Assembly (NCBI GenBank): GCA_938083195.1
Contig: CALKCK010000036.1
Coordinates: 35,435-99,434 of the forward strand
Source: an uncultured Pirellulaceae bacterium
GTDB lineage: Bacteria > Planctomycetota > Planctomycetia > Pirellulales > Pirellulaceae
Direction of reading: 5' to 3'
DNA: 64,000 nt
Below the pieces are notes generated by a model that saw only the letters and a program-made list of their open reading frames with translations, was not told the DNA's origin and did not search any database. The position numbers and the translations under genes are program-made. The first letter of the stretch is position 1. The number at the start of each line of letters is the position of its first letter. Of this stretch, positions 37,057-45,986 are shown piece after piece.

Positions 37057-37734
37057 TTAGTCTGCTGGTGTTAAACCAACAACGATATCGAAGGTTGCGG
37101 TTAATTCTCCAATTTTTGAATCTGGGAGAGGCTGAAATTTAACCAGTAACTTGTTTCGTAGATCCGGATTCTTTACACGTTTGAATAAGCCATCTTTTTG
37201 ATTTTGCGCGTGGCCTTTAATCAAACATTGGGTCGTCAGCACCCGTTTGTTTTTAATATAAACTGCAACGTGGATGTGAGGCGTTCGACCGGGATACGAA
37301 ACAGGCTTAACGGTCCGAAAATAATACTGCCCTTTTAGGTTAGTAATGAACCGTCCAAAACCTTGAAAGTTTTTATCTTGCAACTTTCGATCGCCACCTT
37401 TGGGATGAAGATAAACTCCTTTGCCATCCACTTGCCAAATTTCAACTCGGGCATTGGGAATCGGACTTCCTGTTCGGTCCATGACCGTGCCTGACAAATG
37501 TGTAACTTCGCCTACCGCCGGCGTGATTGCATCGTTGAGAATCAGTAAATCGTTGTCGGTATCAAGCGGTAACGGATTTGGATAAAAAGGACCTTCGGTC
37601 ATCGAAGGTGTTAATAAAAGATCGGCGAACAATCCCGGTCTTTCAAATAACAGGGCGCCGGTTAGCGCACCAACTCCTACCAATGACTGCCGTAGAAACT
37701 GACGTCGCAGAGGCAAAATAATTGATGATTTCAT
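37057..37734 (-). CDS. Exported intradiol ring-cleavage dioxygenase-like protein
   Basis: Protein of 225 residues from the ATG at 37734, which has AGGA 8 bases upstream; the longer frame to 37785 lacks this. The N-terminus (LRRQFLRQSLVGVGALTGALL) is a Tat-type signal. The body resembles the catalytic domain of protocatechuate/catechol intradiol dioxygenases: TEGPFYPNPLPLDTDNDL, a beta-sandwich core (LSGTVMDRTGSPIPNARVEIWQ) and Fe(III) ligands Tyr108, Tyr147, His153 and His155 (SYPGRTPHIHV). All four ligands are present, so ring-cleavage activity on a phenolic outside the cytoplasm is plausible. The substrate is unknown and no aromatic pathway genes adjoin. Confidence 0.87.
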   Translation of the reverse strand: MKSSIILPLRRQFLRQSLVGVGALTGALLFERPGLFADLLLTPSMTEGPFYPNPLPLDTDNDLLILNDAITPAVGEVTHLSGTVMDRTGSPIPNARVEIWQVDGKGVYLHPKGGDRKLQDKNFQGFGRFITNLKGQYYFRTVKPVSYPGRTPHIHVAVYIKNKRVLTTQCLIKGHAQNQKDGLFKRVKNPDLRNKLLVKFQPLPDSKIGELTATFDIVVGLTPAD

Positions 37735-38006
37735 TTTACGTATCCTAGTTAGTTGTGTTGTGCTGCCCCAAGCCTGCTGATTCAAGGTTACTTGATTAAA
37801 CTTGAGGTTGCCAGTTTTTTACCATAACTGCCATAGTATATTTGTGCTGGCTCGGTCTGATTCGACAAAAGCTCAATATTGACCGACAATGATTCAAGCT
37901 CATGTTTTGTCTCGGATAGTAAATTTAGAAAATTCCACCTACTCAAGTTTTGCTAGACATTGTTGTGCAAGCTTGCCTTTTTATCAGCTTCTAACTCCTT
38001 GTTTTT

Positions 38007-38786
38007 TTGGACTTGTTTTTGTTTTCTTTTTTAAAAAACCGTCGCAGGCGGCGATTGCTCAGTCAACCTTTTCCTAGTTTTTGGGAAGAGATCATTAAGA
38101 AAAACGTGTGGCAATATTCTTCCTTGTCTCCTACTCAGCAACAAAGAATTCTCCAATGTTCAGCGATTATTGTTGCCGAGAAATCATGGGAAGCTGTCAA
38201 AGGATTCCAGGTTACCGACGAAGTAAAACTCACCATCTCTGCAACCGCCGCTCTGTTAACCCTAGGACTAAAAGAACCATTTTATTTTGATCGTGTCTCG
38301 ACCATTTTGGTGCATCCCGATCTCATTGAAAATCGAGCCGTTCAACAAGGGCAACTCGTAAGTCACGAAACCGCCTATTATTCAGGCTTGGCATGGCAAG
38401 GCGGTCCGCTTGTCTTTTCATGGCGAGATGCCCTTAGGGGAGCAAGCCGACCGGGGGATGGGCGGAATGTGATCATCCACGAATTTATTCACCATATCGA
38501 CGGACTCGACGGCGAAATGGGAGGCATGCCCATCATTTCATCAGAACCTCTTCGACATCGCTGGGACGTTATATTCCAACGACGGTTTGCGGAACTAAAT
38601 GACGATCTTGATTCTGGACGAGAGCCACGAATGGACGCCTATGCGGCAACGAGTTTAGCAGAGTTCTTTGCCGTCAGTGGCGAAAACTTCTTTGATTCAC
38701 CGAGTCGGCTCAAACAAAAACTGCCTGATGTCTACGATCTGCTACATGAATACTTCGACATAGATCCTGTACAGTTCGAACAATAA
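38007..38786 (+). CDS. mtfA: MtfA-like zinc peptidase (M90)
   Basis: Zinc-dependent peptidase of 259 residues. It has the HExxH motif (H158-E159-F-I-H162-H-I-D), the upstream SWEAVKGFQVTDEVK and ISATAALLTLGL blocks, and C-terminal AATSLAEFFAVSGENFF that carries the third-ligand Glu region. In E. coli MtfA binds the repressor Mlc and modulates glucose-PTS expression. No Mlc or PTS gene is visible here. No ATG is available: TTG at 38007 is the first start after an in-frame stop at 37992, with no clear ribosome site. The N-terminus is hydrophobic then Arg-rich (FLKNRRRRR). It is convergent with the dehydratase gene. Confidence 0.85.
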   Translation: MDLFLFSFLKNRRRRRLLSQPFPSFWEEIIKKNVWQYSSLSPTQQQRILQCSAIIVAEKSWEAVKGFQVTDEVKLTISATAALLTLGLKEPFYFDRVSTILVHPDLIENRAVQQGQLVSHETAYYSGLAWQGGPLVFSWRDALRGASRPGDGRNVIIHEFIHHIDGLDGEMGGMPIISSEPLRHRWDVIFQRRFAELNDDLDSGREPRMDAYAATSLAEFFAVSGENFFDSPSRLKQKLPDVYDLLHEYFDIDPVQFEQ

Positions 38787-38813
38787 TTACAGTTTAATCA
38801 GGTTCAATCTCAA

Positions 38814-39917
38814 TTAAGAAACCTCCAGAACCTTATCACCAAGAACCTGCATCCGGGGTTGGACACCAAGCCCAGGCGCGTCAGAAGCAGAGAGCCGGCC
38901 ATGGGCTCGTTGCGGGGCTCCCTCTGCGATACTGACCGTACCATAACTATTGAAATCGGTAGACGTGAACAATAAATCAGTAGGCGTACTATGGGCAATT
39001 GATGCGATTGCCGCAGTAATGATATCTCCTCCCCAACTGTCTTCGAGCGTCATTGCAACGCCCAGCGAGATACATAAATCACGGGCAAGTTTTGCTTTTG
39101 TTAGTCCACCAAACTTACTAATTTTGATGTTCACTACATCCATTGCTTGATCGTGACTAGCTCGTAGCAATTCCGACATTCCATGAATCGACTCGTCCAT
39201 CACAAACGGGTGGTCTGTTCGTTTTCGAATCGACAGACATTCTTCATAGGACAAACAAGGTTGTTCAATATAGACATCTAAGTCTCGCACCGCCCGAACC
39301 ACACGTGCTGCTTCATGCATTAACCAGCCTGTATTGGCATCGGCGACCAATTTTTCTCCCGATTGCATTTCTGCCGCCACTTGTCTGATACGCTCAATAT
39401 CGACATCCGGATCACCACCTACTTTTAATTGAAAACGGCGATAACCCTCGGCTCGATACCCAGCAACATTGGCAGCCATTGCTTCGGGAGCTTGTTGGGA
39501 AATGGCTCGATAGAGCACAAAATCATCGCTGTATTTGCCACCCATTAAATCGCAAACGCTTTTGCCAGTCGATTTCCCAAGAAGGTCCCAGCATGCCATG
39601 TCGATGCCCGATTTGACATACGCATGTTCCTTCAAAGCCGCGTCCATCATTCGGTTGAGCGGCCCCAAATCGGTAGCATTCATTCCGATCAAGTGCGGCG
39701 CCAGTTCTTTGATTCCCGCTCTTACTCCCGGGCCATAGGCTGGTAAATAGAATGGCCCAAGCGGACAAACTTCTCCGTAACCAATAAGTCCAGTATCCGT
39801 CTCAATCTCAACAACGGTGCTGTCGAAAACATCGACCGACTTACCGCCGGACCACTTATAACTGCCTTCTTTTAAAGGAAGATCGACTTGATATGCAGAA
39901 ATGCGGGCAATTTTCAT
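38814..39917 (-). CDS. Enolase-superfamily enzyme, cis-3-hydroxy-L-proline dehydratase-like
   Basis: Enolase superfamily protein of 367 residues. The capping domain is followed by barrel residues K165 (QLKVGG), metal ligands D193 (DANTGW), E219 (EQPC) and D241/E242 (MDESI), and Lys265/268 (NIKISKFGG). The N-terminal LPLKEGSYKWSGGKSVDVFD and the region YGEVCPLGPFYLPAYGPGVRAG closely match cis-3-hydroxy-L-proline dehydratases, which yield a pyrroline carboxylate. No proline racemase, imino-acid reductase or transporter gene adjoins, so it stands alone. Another dehydratase or epimerase of the same superfamily cannot be excluded. Confidence 0.82.
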   Translation of the reverse strand: MKIARISAYQVDLPLKEGSYKWSGGKSVDVFDSTVVEIETDTGLIGYGEVCPLGPFYLPAYGPGVRAGIKELAPHLIGMNATDLGPLNRMMDAALKEHAYVKSGIDMACWDLLGKSTGKSVCDLMGGKYSDDFVLYRAISQQAPEAMAANVAGYRAEGYRRFQLKVGGDPDVDIERIRQVAAEMQSGEKLVADANTGWLMHEAARVVRAVRDLDVYIEQPCLSYEECLSIRKRTDHPFVMDESIHGMSELLRASHDQAMDVVNIKISKFGGLTKAKLARDLCISLGVAMTLEDSWGGDIITAAIASIAHSTPTDLLFTSTDFNSYGTVSIAEGAPQRAHGRLSASDAPGLGVQPRMQVLGDKVLEVS

Positions 39918-40148
39918 TGGTTTTCCGGTGTATTAGCTTGTATGAATCGGCGCGTAATCATAACGCATATTTGCTTTATAAGTAATCATGCACACCTTTG
40001 TGATTTGTAATTATTGGAATCAGCATTGATAAGACACTGTCGCAATGTTGCTTTGCCGTGAAACGTGTTAATCTTGAAGGGGGCGACTCCGATGGAATCG
40101 CAAAACTGGAAGACCTGTTTTTGAGAAAACTTAGTCACTGGAATTTTC

Positions 40149-41381
40149 ATGAAGACCGCATCGATTATCAAATCTAGTTTCATTTTAGCGATGACGCTTG
40201 GAATGATTGTTTCGACATCATTCGCACAAACACAGGAGTTGAGTGAAAAGTCGACCGACAAAGCAACATTGTTAAAAATGCGAATTCAACAGGCTGGGAA
40301 TAATCAAAATGAATTGCAAAAAGCAATCAAAACAGTTCCGCCGGAGCATCGGCAAGCGCTAGAGTTTTTGCTGTTGAACATGCCAGAATACGATTTAAAA
40401 AATCTCTCAGCAGAATTTTTGCTAAATAATATTCGGCTTGCCTATCAAGCGCGAGAAGCTGCGCCGTGGGACATTTCTGATCAGCTATTTCTCAACAACG
40501 TTCTACCTTATGCCAACATCGATGAACCGCGAGATCCTTGGCGAGCAGATTTCTTTAAGCTTTGCCAACCGATTGTCGCCAATTGTAAGACCCCCGGTGA
40601 AGCGGCTCAAAAAATTAACGCTACCCTTTTTGGTCAGTTGTCTGTCAAATATTCAACCGCCAGAAAACGCGCCAATCAAAGTCCCAAAGAGAGTATTGAA
40701 CAAGGACTAGCATCCTGCACCGGTCTCTCTATTTTACTTGCCGATGCATGTCGAAGTGTCGGTGTACCGGCTCGACTGGCCGGCATCCCCAGTTGGAAAA
40801 ATAAAAAAGGCAATCACACTTGGGTCGAAGTCTGGGACGATGGCTGGCAATTTACAGGCGCCGCTGAGCCTAATCCACAAGGCCTCAACCGAACCTGGTT
40901 TCAGGGAGATGCCGCGCTCGCCGATCCAGATTCAAAACTGCATTCTATCTACGCGGCGAGTTTTCAAAAAACCGACACAGCTTTTCCAATGGTTTGGTCA
41001 CCCGAGAAACGCGTATTCGCAGAGAACGTTACTCGCCGCTACATTCCAAAAACAACCTCGGCAACCAGCAGCGCCGTCAATGTCATGGTGAGGGTCTGGA
41101 ACCGTGATAAATCCAAACGCGAAATTGCCAACGTCGAGGTTCTTAATCTGAACAGCATCGCGGTACTCGAATCGGGAACAACCAAAGCGGGAACGGCGGA
41201 CATGAATGATATGCTTTCATTTCGCCTAGCGCCAGGGAAAACCTATCGACTCCGAATCTCTCAGGCAGAAACAACACTGACTTACGAGCTAAAAACAAAT
41301 CAAAACGGTAATCAGCTCGTCGAATTGAAGATGCCCAGTCCAGATGATTCCTCTGGTAAACTCTCTCCGTCTAAAAATTAA
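40149..41381 (+). CDS. Secreted transglutaminase-like domain protein
   Basis: Protein of 410 residues with signal peptide (1-26). The central domain has the transglutaminase/protease-like pattern: Cys190 in GLASCTGLSILLADACRSVGV and His223 in GNHTWVEVWDDGW. The third acidic residue is not in the usual Asp-Pro context (AAEPN occupies that place), so the catalytic triad may be altered. An N-terminal helical region precedes it and a C-terminal beta domain of about 90 residues (VNVMVRVWNRDKSKREIANVEV) follows. Substrate unknown; cleavage or cross-linking of extracytoplasmic protein is inferred. Confidence 0.8.
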   Translation: MKTASIIKSSFILAMTLGMIVSTSFAQTQELSEKSTDKATLLKMRIQQAGNNQNELQKAIKTVPPEHRQALEFLLLNMPEYDLKNLSAEFLLNNIRLAYQAREAAPWDISDQLFLNNVLPYANIDEPRDPWRADFFKLCQPIVANCKTPGEAAQKINATLFGQLSVKYSTARKRANQSPKESIEQGLASCTGLSILLADACRSVGVPARLAGIPSWKNKKGNHTWVEVWDDGWQFTGAAEPNPQGLNRTWFQGDAALADPDSKLHSIYAASFQKTDTAFPMVWSPEKRVFAENVTRRYIPKTTSATSSAVNVMVRVWNRDKSKREIANVEVLNLNSIAVLESGTTKAGTADMNDMLSFRLAPGKTYRLRISQAETTLTYELKTNQNGNQLVELKMPSPDDSSGKLSPSKN

Positions 41382-41483
41382 GCGGACTGCCAAACCATTG
41401 TCGCTGGATTTAGTGGTTAGCCGCTAACATCAACTCGCATTTAAAACTTTATTTCTATTTAGCTTAACCCTTGGGACTTCCCC

Positions 41484-43538
41484 ATGTTTCAATACGGTCG
41501 TTACGTAATCTGGCTGTGCTGTTTGATTTCTCTACCCGCCTGTAATTCAAATCCACCGGTTTCAAAACCAGCCTCTAAGCCGGACACTCAGGATGCCGGC
41601 CCAACAGTTGCCACAGCAACCCCGTCGACTGATAGTCCCCAGCAGTCACCACCTCCACCTGAGACCAGCCATTTGGAATCGCAAACGGTCCTTCACGAAA
41701 ATGCGCTTTCCAAAGAGACCAGTCCCTACTTGTTAATGCACGCCCACAATCCAGTGAACTGGTATGCCTGGAACGACGAAACCCTCGCTCTGGCTAAAAC
41801 ATCTGGCAAGCCTATTTTTTTGTCTATCGGCTACTCGAGTTGCCACTGGTGTCATGTAATGGAGCGAGAGTCTTTTCTCGACCAAGAGATCGCCGACTTC
41901 TTAAACGAAAATTTTATCTGTATCAAAGTAGATCGAGAAGAGCGACCTGATGTCGACGAGATTTACATGAACGCCCTCCAAGTCATTCGATCCGGCGGAG
42001 GAGGATGGCCACTCTCAATGTTCATGACGCCTGAAGCAAAACCTTTCTTTGGAGGCACTTATTGGCCCGCTCGGGATGGAGATCGAGGGGCTTCCATGGG
42101 TTTTTTAACGATCATTCAAAAGGTCAAAGAAGCGTATCAGGATAACCGGGAAGCAATCATCCAAGACTCCGAACTTGTGTCCGAGAGAACTCGCGAATTA
42201 TTGGCCGGATTGGAGCCCGCAGCCGGTTTGCCAATTCAAGCTGCGTGGCCTGCAAACACGATCGAAAATTTGGGTGCAAGTTTTGACAGTCGATTTGGAG
42301 GATTTGGGTACAACGCTCTCAACCCAAATCGTCCTAAATTTCCAGAACCTTCGAATCTGTTTTTCTTGTTGGATTATTTGCAGCAAAGTTCGGACGCGAC
42401 TGAGGAAGCTCGCGACCAGGCATCCAAATTTTTAGTCAAAACTTGCGAAGGCATGCTCAAGGGCGGTATTTATGATCATCTTGGAGGTGGATTCCATCGC
42501 TATAGCGTCGATCGATTTTGGCACATTCCGCATTTCGAAAAAATGTTGTACGACAATGGTCAACTCGCCTCTGTCTACGCTGAGACGTTTCAACTGACCG
42601 GCCAAGAAGAGTTCAAGAACGTAGCGAATGGAATTCTGGAATTCGTCAGTCGGGAACTGGCCGCCCCTGGTGGTGGATTCTATGCCTCACTCGATGCAGA
42701 GTCCGAAGGTATCGAAGGTAAGTTTTACCGTTGGGATCTCGAGGAAATTAAATCTGCACTGACGGTTCAGGAGTATGAGCTATTTTCTAAACTGTATCGA
42801 CTCGATGAGCCTCCAAATTTTGAAGAAGAATTTTATGCGCCGCAGTTAAAACTGTTGATGAGTGAAAATGCGATCGCTCGTGAATTAACTCTCGCTGAAT
42901 TGGAATCTCAGCTAACGCCCATTCGCAAAAAATTATTTGACATCCGGGCAAAACGCAAAAGACCTTTGCTGGATACAAAAATATTAGCTGCCTGGAATGG
43001 TTTGATGATTCGAGGGTATGCGGACGCCGGCCGAATTTTTGAGAATTCGGATCATATCAAAACAGCAGAACTCGCCGCCGATTTTATTTTAGAAAAAATG
43101 GTCTCTGCCGATGGGCGACTCTATCGAACTTATACAGATGGAAAAGCTCGACTTAATGCCTACCTTATCGATTACGCCTGTGTGATCGATGGGTTGATTT
43201 CACTTCATCGCGCCAATGGTAATCAGAAGTGGCTCGAGGCAGCGAACCGCCTCCAAAAAACTCAAGACGATTTGTTTTGGGATGAAAAAGGGGGTTACTT
43301 TTATACCTCAAAAGATCATGAGCAACTCATCGCTCGTAGCAAGCGTGCCAGCGATGGGGCCATGCCCGGCGGCAACAGTGTTGCCGCTGCTAACCTGTAC
43401 TACCTTGGTACGGCACTCAAGCAAGACGCCTACCTCAAACAATCAGAGCAAACTGTTTTAGCGGCTTCCGCAATCTTGACCCGAGCCCCTCATGCGGTTC
43501 CGCGATTGGTGATTACCGCCTCAAAGTTTGCTGAATAA
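41484..43538 (+). CDS. DUF255/YyaL-type thioredoxin-domain lipoprotein
   Basis: Protein of 684 residues related to YyaL and human SPATA20. A lipobox (LPAC, Cys20) follows a short hydrophobic leader, then a Pro/Ser/Thr-rich linker (21-70). The thioredoxin-like DUF255 domain begins at [17 protein letters not shown], with the [14 protein letters not shown] active-site-like CxxC. A long alpha/alpha-barrel region resembling N-acylglucosamine epimerase/cellulase folds follows ([33 protein letters not shown]). Better-known members lack a lipoprotein signal, so the exported placement is notable. Function is unknown; redox or sugar-related roles have been proposed. Confidence 0.87.
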   Translation: MFQYGRYVIWLCCLISLPACNSNPPVSKPASKPDTQDAGPTVATATPSTDSPQQSPPPPETSHLESQTVLHENALSKETSPYLLMHAHNPVNWYAWNDETLALAKTSGKPIFLSIGYSSCHWCHVMERESFLDQEIADFLNENFICIKVDREERPDVDEIYMNALQVIRSGGGGWPLSMFMTPEAKPFFGGTYWPARDGDRGASMGFLTIIQKVKEAYQDNREAIIQDSELVSERTRELLAGLEPAAGLPIQAAWPANTIENLGASFDSRFGGFGYNALNPNRPKFPEPSNLFFLLDYLQQSSDATEEARDQASKFLVKTCEGMLKGGIYDHLGGGFHRYSVDRFWHIPHFEKMLYDNGQLASVYAETFQLTGQEEFKNVANGILEFVSRELAAPGGGFYASLDAESEGIEGKFYRWDLEEIKSALTVQEYELFSKLYRLDEPPNFEEEFYAPQLKLLMSENAIARELTLAELESQLTPIRKKLFDIRAKRKRPLLDTKILAAWNGLMIRGYADAGRIFENSDHIKTAELAADFILEKMVSADGRLYRTYTDGKARLNAYLIDYACVIDGLISLHRANGNQKWLEAANRLQKTQDDLFWDEKGGYFYTSKDHEQLIARSKRASDGAMPGGNSVAAANLYYLGTALKQDAYLKQSEQTVLAASAILTRAPHAVPRLVITASKFAE

Positions 43539-43575
43539 TGCCGTGCCTCATTTCGAGTAAAAGACACCTTGCACA

Positions 43576-44100
43576 ATGACTCAACACATCGCCGATGCAT
43601 TTCAATTTTGCCCAAGATGTAACGCCAGAGCCGAGGATACCGGTAACTCTCCTTTCCGTTGCCAAGAATGCGATTTCGTATTTTATTTTAGTCCTGTCGC
43701 AGCCGTTGGCGGAATCGTTGTTAATTCAAATAACGAATTGCTTTTTATTGTGCGAGCATGTGACCCAGGACAAGGAAAATTTGGTTTGCCGGGCGGTTTT
43801 GTTGATCCCGGTGAAACCCTTGAAACATCACTCTCAAGAGAAGTGATGGAAGAGACGTCGCTTAAAGTAACGCACGCTAATTATCTTTGTTCGTTTCCCA
43901 ACCAATACACTTACCGCGGAATAACGATCGACGTGCTAGACGTTTTTTTTGAATGTAGAGTTGATTCATTTGATTCACTAAAGGCGCAGCCAGGAGAAGT
44001 CCAGTCTTTTCACATTGGACGACCTTCTATCGAAATCCTTGACCGATTTGCATTTGAATCTAATCGTCGCGCCGTCGAATTTTTTCTCACCCAAGAGTAA
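43576..44100 (+). CDS. Nudix hydrolase with N-terminal zinc ribbon
   Basis: Protein of 174 residues. The N-terminal zinc ribbon (FCPRCNAR...FRCQECDFVFYF, four cysteines) precedes a Nudix domain with a complete box (GGFVDPGETLETSLSREVME, then ETSL). This order is typical of the NADH pyrophosphatase/ADP-ribose-type branch. The SQPWPFP-x-S NudC signature is not seen, so the substrate is not assigned. It lies 37 bp downstream of the DUF255 gene and may share its transcript. Confidence 0.87.
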   Translation: MTQHIADAFQFCPRCNARAEDTGNSPFRCQECDFVFYFSPVAAVGGIVVNSNNELLFIVRACDPGQGKFGLPGGFVDPGETLETSLSREVMEETSLKVTHANYLCSFPNQYTYRGITIDVLDVFFECRVDSFDSLKAQPGEVQSFHIGRPSIEILDRFAFESNRRAVEFFLTQE

Positions 44101-44343
44101 ACGCCATTAATGAGTTTTGTGGGTGGCTATTTGCACCCTCATTTTAATTCTCAAAACGGCCAATGAGAAATTCCCGTCAACTATGAATCAATGGCTCAAG
44201 CGAGTTGACATTCAAGACGTCTCAAGGTTAGATGTTGTTTCGATTTAGATTCTGCTAGATCAACAATCGTCTTCATATTTAAGCGTGGTTGCCTCCGCAC
44301 AATATCTGGCTGGTGGCATAGAATTTCTTAGAGGAATTGTGTC

Positions 44344-45786
44344 ATGAGTGTCTTTATCCGCTCGATTACAGTGCTGATAGCTCTGATCTTTGCAGCACAG
44401 AATTGCCATGTTTTGATCGCTCAAGAATCTGCGACAATCACTGTTGCTCCAACAAGCCAAGTTGATGGCCTCAGCGAGGAATCGACCGTTAATGAAGCAC
44501 CAGACGAGTTCGTTTCTGCCGATATCGCGTGGATGCTAGTTTGTTCAGCTTTAGTTTTAATGATGACCGCGCCAGGCTTAGCACTATTTTATGGTGGCCT
44601 AGTTCGTAAGAAAAATATTCTGAGCGTGATGATGCAGTGTATTTTTTTAATGGGATTAATGTCGATCTTATGGGCGGTAGTTGGGTATAGCTTGGCATTC
44701 GGAGGAACAAGCCCCTATTTCGGCAACTTCGATCATGTATTTTTAGCCGGTGTTACACCCTCGTTTATCGATGGAGAAATCGTAACGCCTGCCACGGGCA
44801 CTCTGCCGACATCTGTGTTCATGTGTTTTCAAGGAATGTTCTTCATTATTACTCCGGCACTTATCTGCGGAGCCTTTGCCGAACGTCTAAAGTTTTCAAC
44901 CATGTGCATTTTCATGGTCCTGTGGGGGTTGCTAATTTACTGCCCAATCTGCCATTGGGTGTGGAGTGATTCTGGGTGGTTGTGCGAGTGGAATGCGGAA
45001 GCAAAATTTCCAGCACTCGATTTCGCAGGAGGCACGGTTGTGCATATTAGTTCTGGAGTCTCCGCGTTGGTTTGCGCTGTTTTCGTCGGCTCACGAATCG
45101 GATTTAGAAAAGATCAAATGCCACCTCATAATTTGACTTATACATGCATCGGCACAGCTCTTCTCTGGGTTGGTTGGTTTGGGTTCAACGCCGGAAGCTC
45201 GCTGTCAGCCGGCACTGGGGCTGTTAACGCTTTTGTTTCAACTCACTTCGCCGCTGCGGCTGGAGTGATTGCTTGGGCAGGTGCCGAGTGGCTATTGCGC
45301 GGCAAAGCGACAGTTCTGGGCGCCTGTTCGGGCGCGGTTGCTGGATTAGTTTGCATCACACCGGCCTGCGGATCGGTCACCGCGATGGGAGGAATTATTC
45401 TCGGCTTTGTTGCGGGAATTGTCTGTTTCTTTGCCTGCACATCACTCAAGAAACGATTTCAATATGATGACGCGCTCGACGCTTTCGGTGTTCACGGCGT
45501 AGGCGGGGCAGTCGGAGCAATTTTGACCGGAGTGTTCGCCAGTCGTTCAATTACCGGTGAATTAGAAGGCGGGCGCATGGGATTAATTGAAAGTGGCTTT
45601 ACGGATTACACCCAATTGACCAATCAGCTTGTCAGTATCCTAGCAGCCGCCAGTCTCGCCATCGTAGGTTCAATCATCCTTTTAACCCTTCTGAATATAA
45701 CTATCGGACTCCGTGTGACCCCCGAAGAAGAGCAACGCGGCCTCGACGTCACGCAACACGGAGAAGAAGGCTATATTTTTCTCTAA
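44344..45786 (+). CDS. amt: Ammonium transporter, bacterial Amt type
   Basis: Second Amt channel, 480 residues, with signal-like leader (about 1-26) and eleven hydrophobic segments. The opening block (MLVCSALVLMMTAPGLALFY, then GGLVRKKN) is the classic AmtB signature. Pore histidines lie in FAGGTVVHISSG and DAFGVHGVGG. The start is ATG with AGAGG 9 bases upstream. It differs clearly from the AMT1-like copy at 597. There is no adjacent glnK, which usually accompanies bacterial amtB, so PII control, if any, acts from elsewhere. Confidence 0.95.
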   Translation: MSVFIRSITVLIALIFAAQNCHVLIAQESATITVAPTSQVDGLSEESTVNEAPDEFVSADIAWMLVCSALVLMMTAPGLALFYGGLVRKKNILSVMMQCIFLMGLMSILWAVVGYSLAFGGTSPYFGNFDHVFLAGVTPSFIDGEIVTPATGTLPTSVFMCFQGMFFIITPALICGAFAERLKFSTMCIFMVLWGLLIYCPICHWVWSDSGWLCEWNAEAKFPALDFAGGTVVHISSGVSALVCAVFVGSRIGFRKDQMPPHNLTYTCIGTALLWVGWFGFNAGSSLSAGTGAVNAFVSTHFAAAAGVIAWAGAEWLLRGKATVLGACSGAVAGLVCITPACGSVTAMGGIILGFVAGIVCFFACTSLKKRFQYDDALDAFGVHGVGGAVGAILTGVFASRSITGELEGGRMGLIESGFTDYTQLTNQLVSILAAASLAIVGSIILLTLLNITIGLRVTPEEEQRGLDVTQHGEEGYIFL

Positions 45787-45986
45787 AATCTCTTCTCGGT
45801 TCTGCTGGCAATTAATCAGCGGGCTGGCGTACCCTGAAGACCCGTTGGCAAAGGCGATTCCTGTAAAACGGAGAGTCTGAAATAACATATTCGTAATATT
45901 CAATTTGGATTGGTTCAGCCTGCAATTCACATTAGAATAGCGGATTGCTCCATCTCCAAGGACGATTCGGAACCATCGATAAATTT

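Noticed and set aside
44112..44156. Terminator after the zinc-ribbon Nudix gene
   Set aside because: Only a 5-bp GGGTG/CACCC stem with a bulged outer pairing is present; the hairpin is too weak.
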